From NCBI GenBank assembly GCA_046328575.1, contig JAXLWI010000079.1, positions 1 through 18,079 on the forward strand: DNA of 18,079 nucleotides. The letters run 5' to 3'. The DNA is from JAGOBP01 sp046328575. GTDB taxonomy: Bacteria > Chloroflexota > Anaerolineae > Fen-1058. The notes below the pieces were generated by a model that worked only from the letters and a program-made list of their open reading frames with translations, was not told the origin of the DNA and made no database searches. Within the stretch, counting starts at the first letter, position 1. Each line of letters starts with the position of its first letter. Shown here piece after piece: positions 14,423-18,079 of the stretch. Both the position numbers and the translations under genes were made by a program.

Positions 14423-15134
14423 GACCATTTCCTGTTATCAATGTCTCCTGCGGCCCAAACCAATCTTCTAAGATTGAGTTATCCATCAAATGTAGCGAAC
14501 CAGGGCTAGCTCCCAACATGCGCTCCAGAGCGACGTTGTATGCCTCGACGAGATCAATGGCGTGCTGCAACTCGTGGTGAGTGTCGGCGTTGTCGAACAA
14601 CAAATCCATGTAGGCATAGCCCATATTCACCAGCAACGCAAACGCCATTTCGGCCGTCTGATCGGGAAAAGGCGTATTCATCACGCCTTCAGCGATCCCT
14701 TGCCGAATGATCCCCGCCAGCATGGGTGAAAAATGCTTGATCATGCGCGTCTGTGACTTTTCGCGCATCAGCACATTCTCGTCAGCATACCAGCCTTGCA
14801 TCAGCGCCAGAAGATACTGTTTGCGCGCCGTTTTCCAGCGAGCGGAAGTGTCAAAGAAGCGATGGAGTTTTTCAAGCGCTGGCAACTGCGGATCAGTCAC
14901 AACCGCCGCGATAATCGGCTCGGCCTCGGCCATTATCCGATCGATCAACGCCTCTAACAGGGCCTGTTTTGAACTGAAATAGTGGTAAAACGCTCCTTTG
15001 GAGATTTGAAGATCGTTCAGGATGTCCTGAATCGACATCGGCTCAAAGCCTTTAGTGTAAACCAACCGCTGGGCGACATCAAGGATTTCCTTGCGTTTGA
15101 CGGCGTATTCGTGTTCTTTGACGACCCGTGCCAT
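14415..15134 (-). CDS. TetR/AcrR-family transcriptional regulator
   Basis: A 239-residue regulator from the ATG at 15134. The N-terminal helix-turn-helix (about 13-60) has the TetR plan: KRKEILDVAQRLVYTKGF, MSIQDILNDLQISKGAFYHYF and SSKQALLEALI. The rest is an all-helical ligand-binding and dimer domain with no family-specific motif that names a ligand. It is the first gene of an operon with a methyltransferase and an ABC transporter. A promoter and a palindromic operator are directly upstream, so it most likely represses its own operon and lets go when a ligand is bound. The ligand is unknown. Confidence 0.92.
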   Translation of the reverse strand: MARVVKEHEYAVKRKEILDVAQRLVYTKGFEPMSIQDILNDLQISKGAFYHYFSSKQALLEALIDRIMAEAEPIIAAVVTDPQLPALEKLHRFFDTSARWKTARKQYLLALMQGWYADENVLMREKSQTRMIKHFSPMLAGIIRQGIAEGVMNTPFPDQTAEMAFALLVNMGYAYMDLLFDNADTHHELQHAIDLVEAYNVALERMLGASPGSLHLMDNSILEDWFGPQETLITGNGHA

Positions 15135-15152
15135 AGCGATTCCCTTTATTAG

Positions 15153-15165
15153 ACCGACGGTCGGT
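15153..15165 (-). promoter_or_regulatory. TetR operator palindrome
   Basis: ACCGAC-G-GTCGGT is a perfect 13-bp palindrome about 20 nt before the TetR start codon, flanked by TTATTA-like AT-rich arms on both sides. It lies at the predicted transcription start, where bound repressor would block polymerase. It matches the A/T-ACCGAC...GTCGGT pattern common among TetR operators. Confidence 0.75.
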
Positions 15166-15173
15166 TTATTAAA

Positions 15174-15202
15174 AGTGTAACGCAGCCGCTTCGACTTGTC
15201 AA
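15174..15202 (-). promoter_or_regulatory. Promoter of the TetR-methyltransferase-ABC operon
   Basis: On the minus strand TTGACA (15202-15197), a 17-nt spacer, then TACACT (15179-15174). The predicted start is about 15167, inside the edge of the palindromic operator. The -35/-10 pair is identical to that of the ccm operon promoter at 6265-6293. Confidence 0.75.
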
Positions 15203-15209
15203 GTGAGGC

Positions 15210-15750
15210 AGCCTGGACGCAAGCCTGTCAGTTTTGCAGCAAGCCATCCTTCGCCCACTACTTTCCGCGCAGGATGCGCCCACCGCGCAGTCGAGCCATG
15301 CAGGTCAAGGTTAGCCCACCCTAAGAATACATCGAAGATAGATATTGAGCGCAAGCTATCCGCTTGGTCTATTGCGAGATCGTTAGGATGCGAGGAAAGA
15401 AATCGACTACAAAATGCATTTGATCATGTATCTAAGATTGATCAAGATTCAGAATCACGCGCAATACTTCACAGGCAGAGTCATTGGTATCTGCATTAGG
15501 TCGATACTAAGCCATGGCGAACGAGGCAAAGAGCATGACGGGCTAAAACAGTCCTGTTGTCCTGCGACCTAAGCCGAACAACCAACGCCGCTTCTCTTAC
15601 AACTAGTTTCATATCTACTTCAGTGCCGGGACTGCTCAACGTTCTACTTTAATATTTGAGATTTGATACCATTAACTCATGCCAGTGCATTAAATGGATC
15701 AGCACGACAACTCGCACGACTTCGAATATTACTTGAAGCGACGGTGTTGA
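15210..15750. other. Gene-poor, lower-GC intergenic stretch
   Basis: No protein gene, tRNA or clear repeat is seen in about 540 bases. A 98-codon plus-strand frame (15203-15499) has no ribosome site and no recognisable protein features. The composition is more AT-rich than the surrounding genes, particularly after 15590, which may mean decayed or acquired DNA. Confidence 0.4.
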
Positions 15751-15789
15751 ATTTGCAACCAAGTTCTGACCGTCATCTAACCATGAGTG

Positions 15790-15931
15790 TGCTATAGTGA
15801 AGAAGTTCTTGAAAGATGTCTTCGATCTGGATCAGTTATCAAGCCGCACGGTCCATTTGTCGGAGGAAAATAGCCTGAAGCATTACGCCGATCTAGGGAG
15901 GCATTAAGACCTAGATCGGTGTTATTTTTTT
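15790..15931 (+). ncRNA. Candidate short plus-strand transcript, possibly encoding a 36-residue peptide
   Basis: A short transcription unit ending in a strong intrinsic terminator. Two possible promoters are TTGCAA (15753-15758) / 17 nt / TCTAAC (15776-15781), or an extended -10 TGTGCTATAGT (15788-15798). A frame from GTG 15797 to TAA 15905-15907 encodes 36 residues starting MKKFLKDVFD (continuing LDQLSSRTVH), with a protein-like composition. It has no ribosome site and would have to be leaderless or nearly so. Its stop lies in the terminator loop. A 36-codon open frame is not rare by chance, so it may instead be a non-coding RNA. Confidence 0.4.
15885..15931 (+). terminator. Strong rho-independent terminator, plus strand
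   Basis: ACGCCGATCTAGG (15885-15897) pairs fully, with one G-U, with CCTAGATCGGTGT (15910-15922) around a 12-nt loop. TATTTTTTT follows directly (seven T at 15925-15931). No known plus-strand gene precedes it, which is the main reason to propose a small transcript here. Confidence 0.85.
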
Positions 15932-16077
15932 GCCGGGAAAAAGCGAGCTAGTCCTTGCGGACTAGCTCAAGGGGCCAAGTCAAGCACACCGCCATCACGT
16001 TTACTGGCATAAACGTGACCGCGACGATGGGCAGCGCTTTTTAGCGCCACCGCTCGTTCATGGCGCCTGTCTTGGTA
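15932..16077 (-). ncRNA. Candidate structured small RNA, minus strand
   Basis: A self-contained unit of about 145 nt with promoter and terminator. Near its 5' end CCAAG-A-CA (16075-16068) pairs with UG-A-CUUGG just before the terminator (partner 15982-15975), closing a multi-helix body. Inside are a GGCGCC...GGCGC hairpin (about 16068-16044) and a long arm. In that arm CAUCGUC pairs with GGCGGUG, and beyond it UCACGUUUA pairs perfectly with UAAACGUGA around UGCCAG (plus-strand arms 15995-16003 and 16010-16018). Only a six-residue frame (MNERWR) is present, so it is probably not coding. I do not recognise an Rfam family. It lies about 800 nt from the next minus-strand gene, so it is a stand-alone RNA rather than a leader. 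Confidence 0.55.
15939..15968 (-). terminator. Rho-independent terminator, minus strand
   Basis: Read on the minus strand, GAGCTAGTCC (15968-15959), a GCAA tetraloop and GGACTAGCTC (15954-15945) form a perfect 10-bp stem. GCTTTTTCC follows. It ends the structured small RNA and lies only 14 nt from the end of the plus-strand terminator. Confidence 0.8.
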
Positions 16078-16083
16078 ATGGAT

Positions 16084-16111
16084 ATTTTACTTGTCTGTCA
16101 ATAAAAGTCAA
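16084..16111 (-). promoter_or_regulatory. Promoter of the minus-strand small RNA
   Basis: TTGACT (16111-16106), a 16-nt spacer and TAAAAT (16089-16084) on the minus strand. The predicted start near 16077 falls right before the first paired segment CCAAG of the RNA. A second TTGACA (16101-16096) overlaps the spacer. Confidence 0.6.
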
Positions 16112-16214
16112 TGACTTCAAACCGATTGTGTTAATCGCTTTATTCATCCAATCTCAATTCTTATACCGCTGATTGACTGACTTGCGATACGCAATACTTA
16201 TTGCCACGATCCGA

Positions 16215-16242
16215 TTGGCGTCGTCTGAAGTCAATTTATATA
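16215..16242 (+). promoter_or_regulatory. Possible promoter of the FAAL gene
   Basis: TTGGCG (16215-16220), 16 nt, TATATA (16237-16242). The predicted start is near 16249, giving a leader of about 60 nt before the ATG at 16311. Confidence 0.45.
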
Positions 16243-16310
16243 ACGCCTAAGCCCGAATCTCGTTACGAAGTTCATTAATTTTTAGGCATGCACTTGAGGG
16301 TCAAGACGAT

Positions 16311-18079
16311 ATGCCCACACCTCCGAACTCGAATTCATTCGATGTCGTCCCGGGTACGCTCGTCGAGTTGCTGCGCCAGCGGGCACACACTCAACCCGAT
16401 CAGGTCGCCTACACTTTTTTGGGCGACGATGAAACCGAGGCAGCGCCACTCACCTACATCGAACTTGATCGCCGCGCACGCGCTATCGCAGCCGAGCTGC
16501 AACGCGACGACGTTAAAGGCCAGCGTGTCTTCCTGCTTTATCCACCTGGATTAGCCTATATCGCGGGCTTCTTCGGCTGCCTGTATGCGGGTGCAGTCGC
16601 TGTGCCGGCTTATCCGCCCGATGTTGATCGCCTGAATCGCACTTTGCCGCGGTTGCTGGCGATGCTCGCCGATGCACAGGCGACGGTCGTGTTGACCACC
16701 ACCGAGATTCTGGGACTGGCTGAATATGTCTTTGAAGAAGCGCCTGAACTGAAGGCCTTACGGTGGCTAGCCACTGACGACTTGTCCAGTGACCAGGCTG
16801 CCCTCTGGCAATCTCCAGCGCTTGACCGCTGCGACCTCGCCTTCCTTCAATATACATCCGGTTCCACACGTCAGCCACGCGGCGTAATGTTGAGTCACGC
16901 CAACCTGCTGCACAACTCAAAGTTGATCGCGCAAGCCTTCGAAACTTGTTCGGACAGCATCGGCGTGATCTGGCTGCCGCCCTATCACGACATGGGCCTC
17001 ATCGGCGGTATTCTGCAGCCGATCTACGGCGGCTTCCCCTGCGTCCTCATGTCGCCGATCTCGTTTCTGCGTCAACCGCTGCGCTGGCTGCAAACGATCA
17101 CGCAGCACAAGGGCACCATTAGCGGTGGACCGAACTTTGCCTACGACCTGTGTGTCCGCAAAATCACGCCTGAACACCGTGCCACACTCGACCTGTCCAG
17201 TTGGCACGTGGCTTTCAACGGCGCAGAGCCCGTGCGGGCTGAGACACTCGATCGGTTTGCCGAAACCTTCAAAGACTGTGGCTTTCGGCGCGAAGCGTTT
17301 TATCCATGCTATGGTCTTGCAGAATCGACGCTCATCGTATCGGGTGGCTCAACGACCGAACCGCCGATCACGTGCCATGTGCACAAGACTGCGCTGCAGC
17401 GACATCAGATCATCGAAGCCGCGACGACCGATCGGGCCGCCACCCATCTGATCGGCTGTGGGCGGCCGCTGGCTGATCTACAAGCCATCGTCGTCGATCC
17501 CGATGCGCTGCGCCCCTGCCCACCGGATGTGATCGGCGAGATCTGGCTGGCCGGGCCGAGTGTCGCACACGGCTACTGGAATCAGGCCGAAGAAACCCAG
17601 CGCGTTTTCCAGGCCCGATTGGCCGACGATGCCCAACAGTCTTTCTTACGCACGGGCGATCTGGGCTTTGTGAAAGATGGCGAACTGTTCATCACCGGCC
17701 GTTTGAAGGACCTCATCATTCTGCGCGGACGCAATCACTATCCGCAGGATATCGAATTGACCGTCGAGCGGAGTCATCCAGCGCTACGATCGGGCTGTGG
17801 CGCGGCCTTCTCAATCGACGTCAACGGCGAAGAGCAATTGGTGATCGTTCAGGAGGCAGACACCCGTCAATCGCTCGATGCGACTGAGATCGCTGCGATT
17901 ATTCGACAGGCCGTGATCGACGCTCACGATGTGCAAGCGTACAGCATCGTGTTGATCGAACCGCGCAGCATCCCCAAAACATCGAGCGGCAAGATTCAGC
18001 GGCACGCCTGTAAAGCCGAATATTTGTCAGGCACGTTGAGCGTCATCGGTTTAAGTGTCCTCGCTGTGAGCGAGTCTGC
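16311..18079 (+). CDS. Fatty acyl-AMP ligase (FAAL), 3' end cut off
   Basis: An open frame of 589 codons running off the right edge, from the ATG at 16311 (GAGGG about 11 nt upstream; no in-frame start codon nearby upstream). It has the adenylate-forming core: the P-loop TSGSTRQPRGVM (182-193), the YGLAES motif (334-339), TGDLGF (448-453), the GRLKDLIILRGRNHYPQD hinge (463-480) and the C-terminal catalytic Lys561 in SIPKTSSGKIQR. GRNHYPQDIE and overall length match FAALs rather than acyl-CoA synthetases. Known: FAALs activate fatty acids to acyl-adenylates and load them on an acyl carrier protein of a PKS or NRPS. The visible part already covers a full FAAL of about 580 residues, so the missing end may be a short tail, or a fused carrier or PKS domain. 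It probably opens a lipid or lipopeptide cluster. Confidence 0.93.
   Translation, partial: MPTPPNSNSFDVVPGTLVELLRQRAHTQPDQVAYTFLGDDETEAAPLTYIELDRRARAIAAELQRDDVKGQRVFLLYPPGLAYIAGFFGCLYAGAVAVPAYPPDVDRLNRTLPRLLAMLADAQATVVLTTTEILGLAEYVFEEAPELKALRWLATDDLSSDQAALWQSPALDRCDLAFLQYTSGSTRQPRGVMLSHANLLHNSKLIAQAFETCSDSIGVIWLPPYHDMGLIGGILQPIYGGFPCVLMSPISFLRQPLRWLQTITQHKGTISGGPNFAYDLCVRKITPEHRATLDLSSWHVAFNGAEPVRAETLDRFAETFKDCGFRREAFYPCYGLAESTLIVSGGSTTEPPITCHVHKTALQRHQIIEAATTDRAATHLIGCGRPLADLQAIVVDPDALRPCPPDVIGEIWLAGPSVAHGYWNQAEETQRVFQARLADDAQQSFLRTGDLGFVKDGELFITGRLKDLIILRGRNHYPQDIELTVERSHPALRSGCGAAFSIDVNGEEQLVIVQEADTRQSLDATEIAAIIRQAVIDAHDVQAYSIVLIEPRSIPKTSSGKIQRHACKAEYLSGTLSVIGLSVLAVSES

Noticed and set aside
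15203..15499. 98-codon plus-strand frame in the large gap
   Set aside because: No ribosome site, no domain and an Arg/Ser/His-rich composition; likely chance.
15932..16077. Retron, tracrRNA or CRISPR-related RNA
   Set aside because: No reverse transcriptase, cas gene or repeat-spacer pattern is present anywhere in the window.
16288..16554. 88-codon plus-strand frame at the start of the FAAL gene
   Set aside because: Overlaps the FAAL gene in another frame; the FAAL frame has full family motifs.

Overview
The window is about 18 kb of roughly 55-57% GC DNA that reads like the genome of a Chloroflexota (Chloroflexi) bacterium. The reasons are the gene set and protein style: a CcmE-CcmF-CcmH-CcmG run followed by a zinc-ribbon CcmI-like protein, single-membrane-anchored DsbA/TlpA thioredoxins, a Tat-dependent YkuD transpeptidase and frequent TTG/GTG starts. 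This is an inference from family resemblance; there is no rRNA or other phylogenetic marker in the window.

Layout. (1) Positions 1-6300, all minus strand: a cytochrome c maturation (System I) operon read right to left as ccmE, ccmF, ccmH, ccmG/tlpA, a ccmI-like zinc-ribbon gene and a di-heme c-type cytochrome lipoprotein cut by the left edge. A near-consensus promoter with an overlapping inverted repeat sits just upstream of ccmE. (2) Positions 6481-9838, minus strand: a probable operon for extracytoplasmic redox and envelope functions, read as a DsbA-like protein, a TlpA-like thioredoxin, an Lgt-like membrane protein with altered catalytic positions, and a Tat-exported L,D-transpeptidase. 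The dsbA-like gene has an in-frame TGA exactly where the first Cys of its CxxC motif should be, with a SECIS-like hairpin just downstream. It is best read as a selenoprotein (UPYC). (3) Positions 10026-10403, minus: a small STAS/SpoIIAA-like orphan with its own promoter. (4) Positions 10523-15202, minus: a TetR-controlled operon of TetR, an ICMT-like membrane methyltransferase, two FtsX/MacB-type permeases and a LolD/MacB-type ATPase. Its promoter is TTGACA-17-TACACT and a 13-bp palindromic operator lies at the predicted transcription start. (5) Positions 15203-16310: a lower-GC gap of about 1.1 kb without a convincing large protein gene. It holds two convergent, terminator-ended small transcription units; the minus-strand one is a highly structured RNA candidate with its own promoter. 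(6) Positions 16311 to the right edge, plus strand: a fatty acyl-AMP ligase (FAAL), probably the first gene of a lipid, polyketide or lipopeptide cluster.

How it fits together. Regions 1 and 2 both act on the outer face of the cytoplasmic membrane. CcmE/F/H/G attach heme to apocytochromes such as the neighbouring di-heme protein, while the DsbA-like selenoprotein and the TlpA proteins handle thiol-disulfide chemistry there. The most unusual points are the probable selenocysteine in the DsbA-like protein, the Cys-type (CxxxY) heme-binding motif of CcmE, the second cytochrome domain with no Met in the usual axial position, and the pair of convergent small RNA units.
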